Shown: positions 50,771-59,040, counted from the first letter of the stretch. The stretch: 64,000 nt of DNA from Anaerolineae bacterium (GCA_023382535.1 JAHDWA010000016.1:124001-188000); one strand, 5' to 3'. Notes: generated by a model not told the origin, from the sequence alone. Made by a program: numbers and translations.

Positions 50771-51772
50771 ATGCCTCAAAATCGTCCTAAAAACACCTCC
50801 ACCCCGGCCCACCGGCGCGATCCATCACAAAGCGAAAAGGCTAATAGACCAGAACAGGTCACTCAGCCCGACTCCCTGGATGCGGACTTGCTCTATGGGC
50901 CGGCGGGTCTCTTTGGTCAGGGTAGGCTGGAGCATCGGGCTGCTCAACTTAGTGATCCTCGGTTGGCGGAGGGTGAGCGACACGCGCTGGCGGAGGAAAT
51001 CGGGCTGGTGCAGGGGAATCTGCATTTGCAGAGGGTAATTGAGTCGCTCGAAACTAGACAAAATCATACTAAACATCTCCCAAGTAAAAGCAAGAATAGA
51101 GCCGAGAGTCAAAACATAATACATGTTCGTAAATCACCAAAACTACAATCAATTAAATCTAACATTATTATGCGTCACCCTGCTGAAAGAATTTTACTGC
51201 GAGCAGGTAGATGGCTCTTAAAAAGAACAACTAACACTGTAACGCGACACATTGCAAATCATACCCGCCGAATTGCAGGAAAAGCTTTGCACACCATATT
51301 TCGAAACCCCAGACGAATCCATCATTTAATTAGTCGAACTGTTCGTGAAGCTATGGGAATAGCGAGAACTGCTACAGCGCATAGCGCTCAACTGCTTGAA
51401 CAGGGTGGAATCCAAATTTTGCGTCAAGTTACAAGAACGCCTGGAAAATTTAGAGTTGTCGTATTAAAGCAGTTTGATCGAGCAATTGGGGTCAATGGAG
51501 AGACAGTTCTCAAAATAGTTATAGATATGTCCGGGAGAGTAGTAACTGCTTATCCTGTCGAAAGGTTACTGGCACTTGGAGTTACTGCAGTTAGTGTGAA
51601 TATTTTTGATGAAAATACTGCCAGAGCATCAGAGAGAATTCGTTCTCGTGCGAGGGAAGAATTTGCGGAGGAAGAGGAGCGTCCTATAGATTGGATAGGT
51701 GAATTAATTGACCTACTCAATCCCCTTTCGATAGATTATCTTAACCAGGCCCATTGTGCGGCCTGGGAGTAG
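50771..51772 (+). CDS. eCIS cargo protein with BECR-like C-terminus
   Basis: 333 residues. N-terminal disordered part, then L-S-D-P-R-L-A-E-G-E-R-H and ALAEEIGLVQGNLHLQRVIE (about residues 60-90), matching the cargo proteins at 26433 and 53621. A very basic helical stretch follows (RRIAGKALHTIFRNPRRIHH). The C-terminal part (TAHSAQLLEQGGIQILRQVT, GKFRVVVLKQFD, TVLKIVIDMSGRVVTAYPV) has the beta-strand pattern of BECR-type ribonuclease toxins with a possible catalytic His, then an acidic tail. The enzymatic call is tentative. AGGGGAGA precedes the ATG. The 3' half is more AT-rich than the ATPase gene upstream, suggesting a swapped-in module. Confidence 0.5.
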   Translation: MPQNRPKNTSTPAHRRDPSQSEKANRPEQVTQPDSLDADLLYGPAGLFGQGRLEHRAAQLSDPRLAEGERHALAEEIGLVQGNLHLQRVIESLETRQNHTKHLPSKSKNRAESQNIIHVRKSPKLQSIKSNIIMRHPAERILLRAGRWLLKRTTNTVTRHIANHTRRIAGKALHTIFRNPRRIHHLISRTVREAMGIARTATAHSAQLLEQGGIQILRQVTRTPGKFRVVVLKQFDRAIGVNGETVLKIVIDMSGRVVTAYPVERLLALGVTAVSVNIFDENTARASERIRSRAREEFAEEEERPIDWIGELIDLLNPLSIDYLNQAHCAAWE

Positions 51773-51777
51773 GTAGC

Positions 51778-51849
51778 ATGAATACCTCCTGGGAGTAAAA
51801 TGGGAGATGTCAGTCAAACCCATTTTTTTACTCACAGGAGGTATTTCAT
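51778..51849 (+). promoter_or_regulatory. Long inverted repeat masking the recombinase ribosome binding site
   Basis: ATGAATACCTCCTGGGAGTA and following bases (51778-51804) are the near-complement of 51819-51849. The arm ACCTCCT (51784-51790) would pair exactly with the Shine-Dalgarno AGGAGGT (51836-51842) before ATG 51848. It could be an RNA switch or a recombination site of the adjoining recombinase. Confidence 0.6.
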
Positions 51850-52447
51850 GTTAAAAGAGATCGAAACTTTCGTCAATTGGTTGCGCCGACGCAACCCCCA
51901 GGCCCGCACCTGGCGGGATTACCGTTCCGACCTCATGCAATTTGCCGAGGTCGTCGGCGATCACCCGCCCGGCGCTGTCACTTTCCACGATGTGGACCGG
52001 TTTGTGCTCCAGCAGGCCGGGCGCGGCTTCAAACCAGCCACGATCAATCGTCGTCTGGCAGCTATCTTGTCGTTGTACACGTTTCTGTCGGATGATGACC
52101 CCACCTTGATCTGCCCGGTGTTACCCCACCGGCACGGTTTGAAAGAACCGCAGCGCCTGCCCCGGCCCGTTCAGCCCGAAATCCTGCGCCAATACTTTGC
52201 GGTCATCGAAGACAAGCGCGACATGGCCATGTTTCTGTTGATGTTAAGGTGCGGGTTAAGAATTTCAGAGGTGGCCCAGTTACAACTGGTGGACCTGTAC
52301 TTGAATGAACCGCTGCCCCGCCTGGTGGCCAACGGCAAAGGCAGCAAGGAACGGTCGATCGTCATTATGCCTGCAAAACCAGTCATAATTAGCGAGACTA
52401 AACGTGAGGTAATCAGGTTGTATGTCTTACGAGGCATCGACTCTTGA
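51848..52447 (+). pseudogene. C-terminally truncated tyrosine recombinase
   Basis: The N-terminal SAM-like core-binding domain is present (EIETFVNWLRRRNPQARTWR, INRRLAAILSLYTFLSDDD), as is the first catalytic block (LLMLRCGLRISEVAQLQLVD) and the lysine loop NGKGSKER. After about 52360 the sequence no longer resembles a recombinase; the H-x-x-R, second His and Tyr are missing and the frame ends as VLRGIDS. So the 3' half was lost in a rearrangement, probably when the Rhs fragment arrived. Confidence 0.75.
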
Positions 52448-52523
52448 AACTTATTCCCAGCGCGCATAATCTGCTCCTTTAATTTCGTTTGAGTTAATCG
52501 CTTTTACTGGCGCTACTATATTG

Positions 52524-53378
52524 TCAATAAATTCCCCATGAACGTAGACGGTTATCCCAATCTTCATGATCTTTTCCGATTATTCCTCCTAGCGAGTCAA
52601 GAGTCGAGTTACGAGCATTTCCGACTGACTGCCAAAAAGACTGACCTTCAATCATGTTGTTTACGGTGTTTTGTGTCACCATTAGATCAAAGGTTAAGAA
52701 AGCAAGTCCTGTCCCTACAGCGATTACTACAGGTGTAGCTGGTGTCCCGGCGGCTGTGTAATATGTTACGATACCTGCTGCTGCTTCTCCAATTCCGTAG
52801 CTAGCCACTGTAAAACCAGCATTCGTAAGAAGTTCATACCCGGCTTGTTGGCGGGTAAGCTGCCCTAGACGGGCGTAGCGATCTAAAATGTCATACGTGT
52901 TTATGATTGCTCCTAAGGCCAATATACCTTTAGACAGTTTAGCCGCCCGACCGGCTGAGAGTGTAGGGACTAAGCGTCTTCCTGCACCTGGATATACTTC
53001 CGTGCTACCACTCCCCAAAAGGAAACGGGGGCGGGATGACATAAACCATCGTTCGGCATATGATATTTCAGGGCTTAGACCGCCAGTTATTCTTACTGAG
53101 CTACCTGTATAATATTGCTCAACCACACCTTGCGAGGCCGCAAAAACTGGCCAGGCAGTAAGCTGTGTTATACGATTAATCCAATCAATGGGACCTGAAA
53201 ATAAACGTTCATCTTCTGGTGCCGTATCGCAATTTGGGCAATGCCCCGACGGATCGACCAGATTGACAGGATTATTATAAACATACGAATAACGATTCAG
53301 GCTTGCCGGATTATATAGATCCGGTACAATACTATCAGGACTGATAAACTGGTTAAGATAATGCTGGTAGTATCGCTG
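52524..53378 (-). pseudogene. C-terminal fragment of an Rhs-repeat protein with toxin tail
   Basis: Read from 53378 downward the frame gives QRYYQHYLNQFISPDSIVPD, then N-R-Y-S-Y-V-Y-N-N-P-V-N-L-V-D-P-S-G-H, the exact type of the Rhs-associated core end, followed by a variable tail of about 245 residues rich in Gly and Ala (AAGIVTYYTAAGTPATPVVI). The N-terminal Rhs repeats are absent: homology starts abruptly and plus-strand sequence of another origin begins at the same place. It is an orphan Rhs tip, a common leftover of toxin recombination. Confidence 0.75.
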
Positions 53379-53380
53379 GT

Positions 53381-53560
53381 GAGAGTGAATTATCTTTGGA
53401 AATTGATCAAATTATTCGAGAAACCACCAGAGATGTAATAAATGAGATAGAGGAAGTTGAGCAGATTTCTCTAAGCCAAGAGCAGAGGGATGCTATCCGT
53501 GATTTAGTTCAATCAGGAATTGGAACCGCCTTAGAGTTTGAGGAAACAGAGGATGAGTGA
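53381..53560 (+). pseudogene. Short acidic gene fragment
   Basis: An open stretch ending at a TGA (53558-53560) encodes EIDQIIRETTRDVINEIEEV, EQISLSQEQRDAIRDLVQSG and an acidic tail. A TTG at 53396 could start it, but it abuts the cut end of the Rhs fragment, so it may be the 3' remnant of another cargo gene. Helical and acidic; no family known. Confidence 0.4.
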
Positions 53561-53620
53561 AATGATTGGATAAACAAGATGCTATCCCAAGTTTTCATAA
53601 ACTCTTAAGGAAGAAGAATC

Positions 53621-54628
53621 ATGCCAAATAAAAGTCATATTTCAGAAAATAAAGCCAATAAAAAACATAAACTCAAAAACTCACCGACGCTTGCGCCTAA
53701 ACAGAGCAGCGAACCCTTCCCCACTCCAACCACAGCCAGCGACCAGCCCAACCTCCAAGCTCAAGCAGCCAGCTTGAGTGACCCCCGCATTCCGCTGCTC
53801 CAACGGCAAATGATGGCCGATCAAATAGGGGAGGCGCATGGAAATCTACATTTACAGCGGGTGGTTGAGTCACCGGCATCAGCGCAGCGAAGCCAACCTC
53901 CCCAGCAAGAAGATGGGTTTACGCAAGAGGATTTAAAGCCAGGAGATATTCTGCTCCAGGTGAAAACCGTATTAGAAGCTGACTGGACTCAGAGGGCTAT
54001 TATGTACGGTCAGTTTAGGGAGAACTTAGGGCGCAGTATGATGGGAATGACGGATGGAGTGGCCCCAGGATCGCCCTTGAGCGTTCACGCTGCCATGTAC
54101 ATTGGAGATGGCAAGATTGCTGAAGCTGTCGCGCCTCGCGCTCATATTGTACCCATCCCCCCTCGGGAAACGTACCGGGTATATCGCTGCACTCATGAAA
54201 CGCTGGCGCAAGCGGCGGCAGAGGTCATCAAAAAGTGGGCCACCAATACCCAAATAGAATTTGACCATGTCGGTGCGGCTCGTTCTATCGCCAAATTTGC
54301 CTATGTGGATAATGAGGTCAGGGACAGAATGCGTCTCTATGCCAGGCATGCTAACACAATTGGCGGGCCATTTGAGACCGAAGGGGGTGAAACCGAACCT
54401 ATTGATATGTTTTGCTCCAAGCTGGTTATTGCCTCCTACCAGGCCGCGGCGGTCAATCTAGCCGGGGGGCGGGTAGAAAATATTCCTGAAAGCCTCCAGG
54501 TGGACGATGAAGCAGTCTCACCCTATTACCTGGAGGAATTGATAAGGCGAGATATTATGGAAGCGCAGGAAAGAATGACCTCCTTATGGGAATTTATGGG
54601 TGAAATTGAAACTCGCCGTAGGAGGTAG
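53621..54628 (+). CDS. eCIS cargo with permuted papain-like (YiiX/NlpC-P60-type) domain
   Basis: 335 residues. Disordered start, then L-S-D-P-R-I-P-L-L-Q-R-Q and MMADQIGEAHGNLHLQRVVE (about residues 52-86), the block shared with the cargo at 26433 and 50771. The C-terminal 230 residues fit a permuted NlpC/P60 enzyme of the YiiX type: DLKPGDILLQVK, histidine in SVHAAMYIGDGKIAEAV, and the likely nucleophile Cys in DMFCSKLVIASYQAA. Such enzymes cleave peptide or lipid amide and ester bonds. The active-site residues expected are present, so it could be a working toxin. AAGGAAGAAG precedes the ATG. Confidence 0.7.
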   Translation: MPNKSHISENKANKKHKLKNSPTLAPKQSSEPFPTPTTASDQPNLQAQAASLSDPRIPLLQRQMMADQIGEAHGNLHLQRVVESPASAQRSQPPQQEDGFTQEDLKPGDILLQVKTVLEADWTQRAIMYGQFRENLGRSMMGMTDGVAPGSPLSVHAAMYIGDGKIAEAVAPRAHIVPIPPRETYRVYRCTHETLAQAAAEVIKKWATNTQIEFDHVGAARSIAKFAYVDNEVRDRMRLYARHANTIGGPFETEGGETEPIDMFCSKLVIASYQAAAVNLAGGRVENIPESLQVDDEAVSPYYLEELIRRDIMEAQERMTSLWEFMGEIETRRRR

Positions 54629-54763
54629 TCTTATAGAAATCAATTAAAGGCCATACAACTGCTCTCGCTGGATAGCCATATCCAGCGGCTTAGGGCCAGG
54701 ATTTGCGACTGCAAAGAGTCCTGGCTGAGCGAAATGTATGAACTGTAAGTGATTCGTCTATAA

Positions 54764-55804
54764 GACGTGTTGCGAAATAAGGATAAAACGACCGGCCAGG
54801 AAAAATCATATCATTGAGGAATTAGGCGGGCAGAAGGTGATAATTCCACAGGCCACAAGCGATCAATATAAATTTATCAGCCAAAACGAGCCCTTTGTTG
54901 CGATAGGCGTCAGTCAGGCAACGGAAACGCTTAACCCCGGCAATCGCGTGTTCAATACAGATGCGCAGGGCACTAATGACCCGGTTTTCGGCCTTTTGCT
55001 CGGGGGTCAAAGGATGATTTTTACTGCTTTTGGGTGGGATGACCACCCGTAGCTGGGGATAATCCTTGACGACACCCAAAAAGCCCAAGTCCACCCAGAC
55101 GCCGACATCGTCTGGAATGACCTCGCCTAAACCCGCTTGCTTGAACCGAAAGTAATCTTGGCGGGCACCTGGTTTGGTCTGGCTCAGAAATAAAATACGT
55201 TTATGTTCATCGCTGACCATCAGGTTCTTGAGGGTATGGTCTTTGTGCTTGCCTGAAAAGTGTTCCTGTTGGGCTTTGGCTTGGTGGGGGCGTTGGATTG
55301 GCTGGTCGGTGCCATCGACAAAAACATCTTTGACTGCGGGAAAGCGCTGGATGAATTCTTCCAGGGAGCTAATCCGCCGTTCCGGCAGCACCCGTTGCCA
55401 GCCTAACCCGACCTCCAGCACCGCTAACAAGGCTTTGACCCAGCGTTGGGTTTGGGAGCGGTCAACGTCGTACAATAAACCAGCCAAATCAAAGGTCGGA
55501 TAACATTTCAGGTACAACAGGATGAAGAATAACTTGTCCGTCGGGCTTTTTAAGGTATGCTGACGCCCGCCCCCGATGGCCCGTTTCCTTTCTTTCTTAT
55601 CTTTCCCCTGAGCTTTCTGCAAGGCAGCGCTGAAGATGGGCAGCAAGCGTTGAAATTCGGCGACGGTCATGCCGGTGAGGGCTTTCATCAAGCGATCAGA
55701 GCGCAGGGCACGATTGATATTCAGCATCGGTTTTACCTATTGGTTCCTTATTTTTCTCATTTCTGGCTGACAATACCCTTTTTTTTGTTATTTCGCAACA
55801 CGTC
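54764..55804 (-). mobile_element. IS5-like insertion sequence with TATAA target duplication
   Basis: Ends are GACGTGTTGCGAAATAA (54764-54780) and its inverse at 55788-55804, perfect over 17 bases. TATAA flanks both sides (54759-54763 and 55805-55809). One intact transposase lies inside on the minus strand. Exact ends suggest a recent arrival between two cargo genes. Confidence 0.9.
54822..55727 (-). CDS. IS5-family DDE transposase
   Basis: 301 residues, intact. N-terminal helix-turn-helix_Tnp_4-type part (DKLFFILLYLKCYPTFDLAG, DRSQTQRWVKALLAVLE), then the DDE_4 core: first Asp in VFVDGTDQPIQRP, second in VWVDLGFLGV, third acidic in IEHAIAGVKRF. Spans most of the element. Confidence 0.9.
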   Translation of the reverse strand: MLNINRALRSDRLMKALTGMTVAEFQRLLPIFSAALQKAQGKDKKERKRAIGGGRQHTLKSPTDKLFFILLYLKCYPTFDLAGLLYDVDRSQTQRWVKALLAVLEVGLGWQRVLPERRISSLEEFIQRFPAVKDVFVDGTDQPIQRPHQAKAQQEHFSGKHKDHTLKNLMVSDEHKRILFLSQTKPGARQDYFRFKQAGLGEVIPDDVGVWVDLGFLGVVKDYPQLRVVIPPKSSKNHPLTPEQKAENRVISALRICIEHAIAGVKRFRCLTDAYRNKGLVLADKFILIACGLWNYHLLPA

Positions 55805-55843
55805 TATAAGTAAAAATGTATTGTTGCAACAAGGAGACAAGAC

Positions 55844-56539
55844 ATGACGATTGATAAACTTTTTCAAGCTAAAAAAAGTGGCGGCCACCCTAAACTCCCG
55901 TCTAATGAGGCCGAGACCCTCCCTTCTAAGCCCAATGAAATGATGGAAGGGTACGACCTGATGACCCTGCAAGACCAAGTCGGCAACCACATTGTCCAGG
56001 CCATGCTGGCCCAGCGCCGGGGAGATGACCCCTTTGAACTGGACGACGACACCGCCGGGCAGATCAACCGGGAGCGTTCGGGCGGGCAGCCGTTGGATGG
56101 CCAAGCCCGGGCCACGTTAGGGGGAGCGATGGACCAGGATTTCAGCGGGGTCAAGGTCCATACCTCGCCGGCGGCGGATCAACTCAGCCGGCAGTTGGGA
56201 GCTACTGCCTTCACCACCGGCCAGGATATTTTCTTCCGCCAGGGCGCGTACGCCCCGCAGTCAAGCAGTGGACAAGAGTTGCTGGCCCATGAACTGACCC
56301 ATGTCGTCCAGCAAAGTTCGGGCGCTGTTGGTGGCAGCAATAGAGCGATGACCGTCAATGCGCCGGGGGATGGCTATGAGCAGGAAGCCGACGCCGTCGC
56401 CCAGGCGATTACCGCACCCGGTAGCGAGGCCCGGACCACGCAAATGATCGCCCGGCAAGCAAATGAGGAAGAAATCGACACGAAGCTGGTCTCTCGTCGA
56501 GTGGACGAAGATGAACTGCCAGAAGAGGGAGAACAATAA
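55844..56539 (+). CDS. Short DUF4157 protein without payload domain
   Basis: 231 residues. LQDQVGNHIVQAMLAQ (about residues 42-57) is the cargo-type GN motif. The DUF4157 core (about 75-165) has DFSGVKVHTSPAADQL, TGQDIFFRQGAYAPQ and HELTH. A second DUF4157-type element follows (TVNAPGDGYEQEADAVAQAI), and the protein ends in an acidic tail. No enzymatic C-terminus: it may act as a chaperone or leader for other cargo, or be a remnant cut short. AAGGAG precedes the ATG. Confidence 0.85.
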   Translation: MTIDKLFQAKKSGGHPKLPSNEAETLPSKPNEMMEGYDLMTLQDQVGNHIVQAMLAQRRGDDPFELDDDTAGQINRERSGGQPLDGQARATLGGAMDQDFSGVKVHTSPAADQLSRQLGATAFTTGQDIFFRQGAYAPQSSSGQELLAHELTHVVQQSSGAVGGSNRAMTVNAPGDGYEQEADAVAQAITAPGSEARTTQMIARQANEEEIDTKLVSRRVDEDELPEEGEQ

Positions 56540-56692
56540 TTTTTTTTCATGTTCAGTTTTAATAAGTGAGTTCGAAACCCTGTTTCAATAAGGTGACCAC
56601 TATCCGATGGCTGCCGTCCGGTGATAATAAAAGAGAAAATTCCCTGGAAGTACCGGCTGGCAATCGCCATGGGAAAAAGTTACCAATTGGGC
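56540..56692. other. Spacer after the DUF4157 gene
   Basis: No gene seen. The first bases are T-rich but without a clear hairpin terminator. Confidence 0.4.
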
Positions 56693-56769
56693 TAAGTGGT
56701 TTTTCAATTAAATTTCTTTAGATTGTCACTCAAACATTTATTCAAAGAACTTTTTTGAAAGACCACTTA
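56693..56769 (+). repeat. MITE-like inverted-repeat element next to IS630
   Basis: TAAGTGGTTTTTCAATTAAA at the left and its imperfect inverse TTTGAAAGACCACTTA at the right bound about 77 bases with no coding capacity. The ends resemble those of the IS630 element that follows, and TA dinucleotides flank it. It looks like a deletion derivative of that IS. Confidence 0.5.
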
Positions 56770-56838
56770 GTGGTTTTTCAAAAAAGTTATTTGAATAGAT
56801 GGAAATCCGAGGCATAATTCTCCAAACAAGGAGAAACA

Positions 56839-57291
56839 ATGCCAAGAGAACGAATTACAATCAAGTTGCCTGAGCAGGACGAACAGATTCTGAAGCAATT
56901 TGTGAGCCAAGGTCAAAAAAATGCCAGAGAAATCAATCGTGCCCGCATTTTACTGCTGGCCAATGAAGGGCGGCCGGTCAAACAGATCGAACAGATCCTG
57001 GGTGTCAGTGCGGCCACGATTTGTAACGTGCGCAATACCTACAATCGGCAGGAGCATGACGATATTTTGGAGGTCATCAAAGATAAACCTCGCAGTGGTC
57101 GGCCGCTCAAGCTCGATAGTCGGGTCGCGGCCAACGTGAGCATGATTGCCTGCTCCCAACCCCCAGTTGGGGCGGCTCGCTGGACACTGCATCTAATCGT
57201 CGATAAACTGGTCAAATTGGAAGCAGGGGAGAGCATCTCCCATGAGAGTGTGCGCCAACTGTTAAAAAAAACCAACTCAAGCCCTGGTTAA
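56839..57291 (+). CDS. IS630 transposase, N-terminal frame
   Basis: 150 residues with a helix-turn-helix region (INRARILLLANEGRPVKQIE, ILGVSAATICNVRNTYNR) and winged-helix follow-on (HESVRQLLKK). The frame ends shortly after a run of eight A at 57264-57271. A-AAA-AAA at 57264-57270 is in correct -1 slippery phase, and the -1 frame continues without break into the catalytic half, so this may be a regulatory short product plus a frameshifted full transposase. Confidence 0.8.
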   Translation: MPRERITIKLPEQDEQILKQFVSQGQKNAREINRARILLLANEGRPVKQIEQILGVSAATICNVRNTYNRQEHDDILEVIKDKPRSGRPLKLDSRVAANVSMIACSQPPVGAARWTLHLIVDKLVKLEAGESISHESVRQLLKKTNSSPG

Positions 57292-57971
57292 GTGAACAAT
57301 GGTGTATCGGTCAAATTACCGGCAGTTATCTGTGGCAGATGGAGGATGTCCTGCATCAATATCAGTTACCTTATGATCCCACTTGTCCGTTAATTTGTTT
57401 TGATGAACGGCCCTGCTTTCTAATTGGTGACGTGGGTTCGATCTTGCCGATGAGCCCGGGCAAAGTCAAACGATACCATTACGAATATGAAAAAAATGGC
57501 TCGTGCTGCGTCTTTTTGGCCTTTGAGCCCCACACTGGCTTTCGTTATGTTGAAGTCAGGACCAGACGCACTGCGGTGGATTATGCTGAATTCATGCAAA
57601 ACCTGCTGGCTAAACACTATCCTCAGGTCAAGGCGATCCGGTTGGTGCAAGACAACTTGAATACCCACACGCCCGGCTCCTTTTATCAGGTCTTACCACC
57701 CAGCGCCGCCTTCGATCTGAGCCAGCGTTTTGAACTGCACTACACGCCACCAAAAGGCTCGTGGCTCAATATGGCTGAGATCGAGTTCGCTGCCCTGGCC
57801 AAACAATGTCTTGACCGGCGCATTCCTGATGTTGATACGCTCCAGCGTGAAGTTTTGGCCTGGACAGACCGCCGCAATTTCGACCGCAAAACGGTCAACT
57901 GGACTTTCTCTCAAGCTGATGCTCGAACCAAACTGCAACGTCATTATGTTAATATACAAAAATTTATTTGA
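57264..57971 (+). CDS. IS630 transposase, DDE catalytic frame (-1)
   Basis: Read in the -1 frame from the A-run: L-K-K-N-Q-L-K-P-W-L-S-E-Q-W then QITGSYLWQMEDVLHQYQLP and the DDE_3 core, with first Asp in CFDERPCF, second in LVQDNLNTHTPGSFY and Glu in HYTPPKGSWLNMAEIEFAAL. Together with the first frame this gives one full-length transposase of about 375 residues. The first in-frame ATG (57339) lies within the catalytic domain, which argues against independent translation. Confidence 0.8.
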   Translation, partial: KKNQLKPWLSEQWCIGQITGSYLWQMEDVLHQYQLPYDPTCPLICFDERPCFLIGDVGSILPMSPGKVKRYHYEYEKNGSCCVFLAFEPHTGFRYVEVRTRRTAVDYAEFMQNLLAKHYPQVKAIRLVQDNLNTHTPGSFYQVLPPSAAFDLSQRFELHYTPPKGSWLNMAEIEFAALAKQCLDRRIPDVDTLQREVLAWTDRRNFDRKTVNWTFSQADARTKLQRHYVNIQKFI

Positions 57972-58158
57972 AAAACCACTAAGCGTCCCAAAGGGAATAC
58001 TCCATATCATAATCACACCCCGCTTTACTTGCTGGAATTTCAAAAATTTAATTTAGATTGACATAAACCAAACTCCTTAACTATTATAGGCTCTTTGAGT
58101 TTAGCATATGTATTAACGACGAAACTGAAAAAGATGATGAGGCAAAGAGAATAGTGGC

Positions 58159-58640
58159 TCAGCCTTCCTCACGCAGTAGCAGGACATCACAAGCCGCGTG
58201 ATCGAGGACAAACCGGGCCGTATGTCCTACCGAAGCGGGACCTAGATGCGGATGTCCGGCCGCATCCTCCCGGGCCGAAATAACAATCAGAGAAATCCCG
58301 TTCTCTCGCGCTACCTCGACAATCACTTTCTCGACCTTACCCCGCCGCAATGCCGTCCCGGCGGTAAACCCCACCTCTTGAGCCGCAGCTAGGGCTTCTT
58401 GCAAAGCCACCTGCCCAGCCCCTTCTTCGGCGGCCTGGAAAGCAGCTTCACGCCTTGGTTCGTGGGCGGCCGATGGTGTAGCGGCCCACGCCAATGCTTT
58501 TCTAATTCGTGACGCGGCCCCTCGTCAATCACATGCAGCAGTAAGCACTCTGTCTCGCCACCCACAATTGCTGCCAGTCGCCGGATCAACTCCGGATGAG
58601 CCGGAGCCTGCTTGACATCCTTCGGATTTTTCCCTTCAAC
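58159..58640 (-). pseudogene. Frameshifted universal stress protein (UspA-like)
   Basis: Reading from 58640, PELIRRLAAIVGGETECLLL and HVIDEGPRHELEKHW match the first half of a UspA domain; near 58495 the frame changes and the rest follows as LQEALAAAQEVGFTAGTALR, RGKVEKVIVEVARENGISLI and GSVGHT-like P-A-S-V-G-H-T-A-R-F-V-L (ATP-binding G-x-x-x-H region, partly altered), ending DVLLLREEG. The usual M-x-x-I-L-V-x-x-D-G-S start is missing. Inactivated gene. Confidence 0.75.
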
Positions 58641-58762
58641 GCACGCTTTAAAATATATTGATGAAACTCCCGTCTGTTCTGGTTATGCAACTCCTCTGTA
58701 AAAATTGCGACCACCCGGCTCTGGATCGGCCCTGCGGATCCCTTAAACATAATCAGCCTGCA

Positions 58763-58783
58763 AAACCCCCTGTTTCTAGGGGT
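58763..58783 (-). terminator. Terminator of repeated small-gene unit, copy B
   Basis: On the minus strand CCCCT-AGAAAC-AGGGG is followed by G-TTTT, 40 bases after the small protein stop. Copy A has the corresponding hairpin at 6202-6217, with a different but still complementary stem. Confidence 0.55.
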
Positions 58784-59040
58784 TGACCGTCGGGGTGATT
58801 GACCGTATCATACCTTTGAAAAATTCATCCAGCCACTTTACCTTCTCGATGACTCTCTGCGAGGGCATCGTATTTCCCCGCTTTCTGTCGGTCGAGTGTA
58901 CCCTCCCGCCCCTCCTTCACGGAGGGTGCTGTATTCCCCACTCTGCCCACGCATTCAGAACGGTCCGTGGCCTCACCCACCTGAGTTGACTCACTCTCAA
59001 CGGTCAAGGACTGATTTTCTATGCCAGGCAGAGTTTTCAT
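58767..59040 (-). repeat. Repeated small-gene unit, copy B
   Basis: Homologous to 6201-6487 over the whole length and in the same orientation. The most conserved block (58870-58905 region) is identical over about 34 bases. It contains an intact small gene with strong ribosome binding site and a terminator. Confidence 0.75.
58825..59040 (-). CDS. Small conserved protein of the repeated unit (71 aa)
   Basis: The minus-strand ATG at 59040 follows AAGGAGGAGGTGAAA (59041-59055), an excellent ribosome binding site. The product starts MKTLPGIENQSLTVES and contains GRVGNTAPSVKEGREG then TLDRQKAGKYDA. In comparison with copy A, most differences in this conserved part fall in third codon positions and keep the residue, which supports real translation. 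No signal peptide or membrane span; Lys/Arg/Glu-rich and probably poorly folded. Function unknown. Confidence 0.6.
   Translation of the reverse strand: MKTLPGIENQSLTVESESTQVGEATDRSECVGRVGNTAPSVKEGREGTLDRQKAGKYDALAESHREGKVAG

Larger units (their letters stand above)
56770..57979 (+). mobile_element. IS630-family insertion sequence
   Basis: Left end GTGGTTTTTCAAAAAAGTTA (56770 on) and right end (reverse complement) GTGGTTTTTCAAATAAATTT are inverted repeats, each next to a TA dinucleotide (56768-56769 and 57980-57981), the target used by IS630/mariner elements. Two overlapping transposase frames lie inside. Confidence 0.85.

Noticed and set aside
52171..52467. Minus-strand ORF across the recombinase end
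   Set aside because: Overlaps clear recombinase coding sequence on the plus strand and has no recognisable features.
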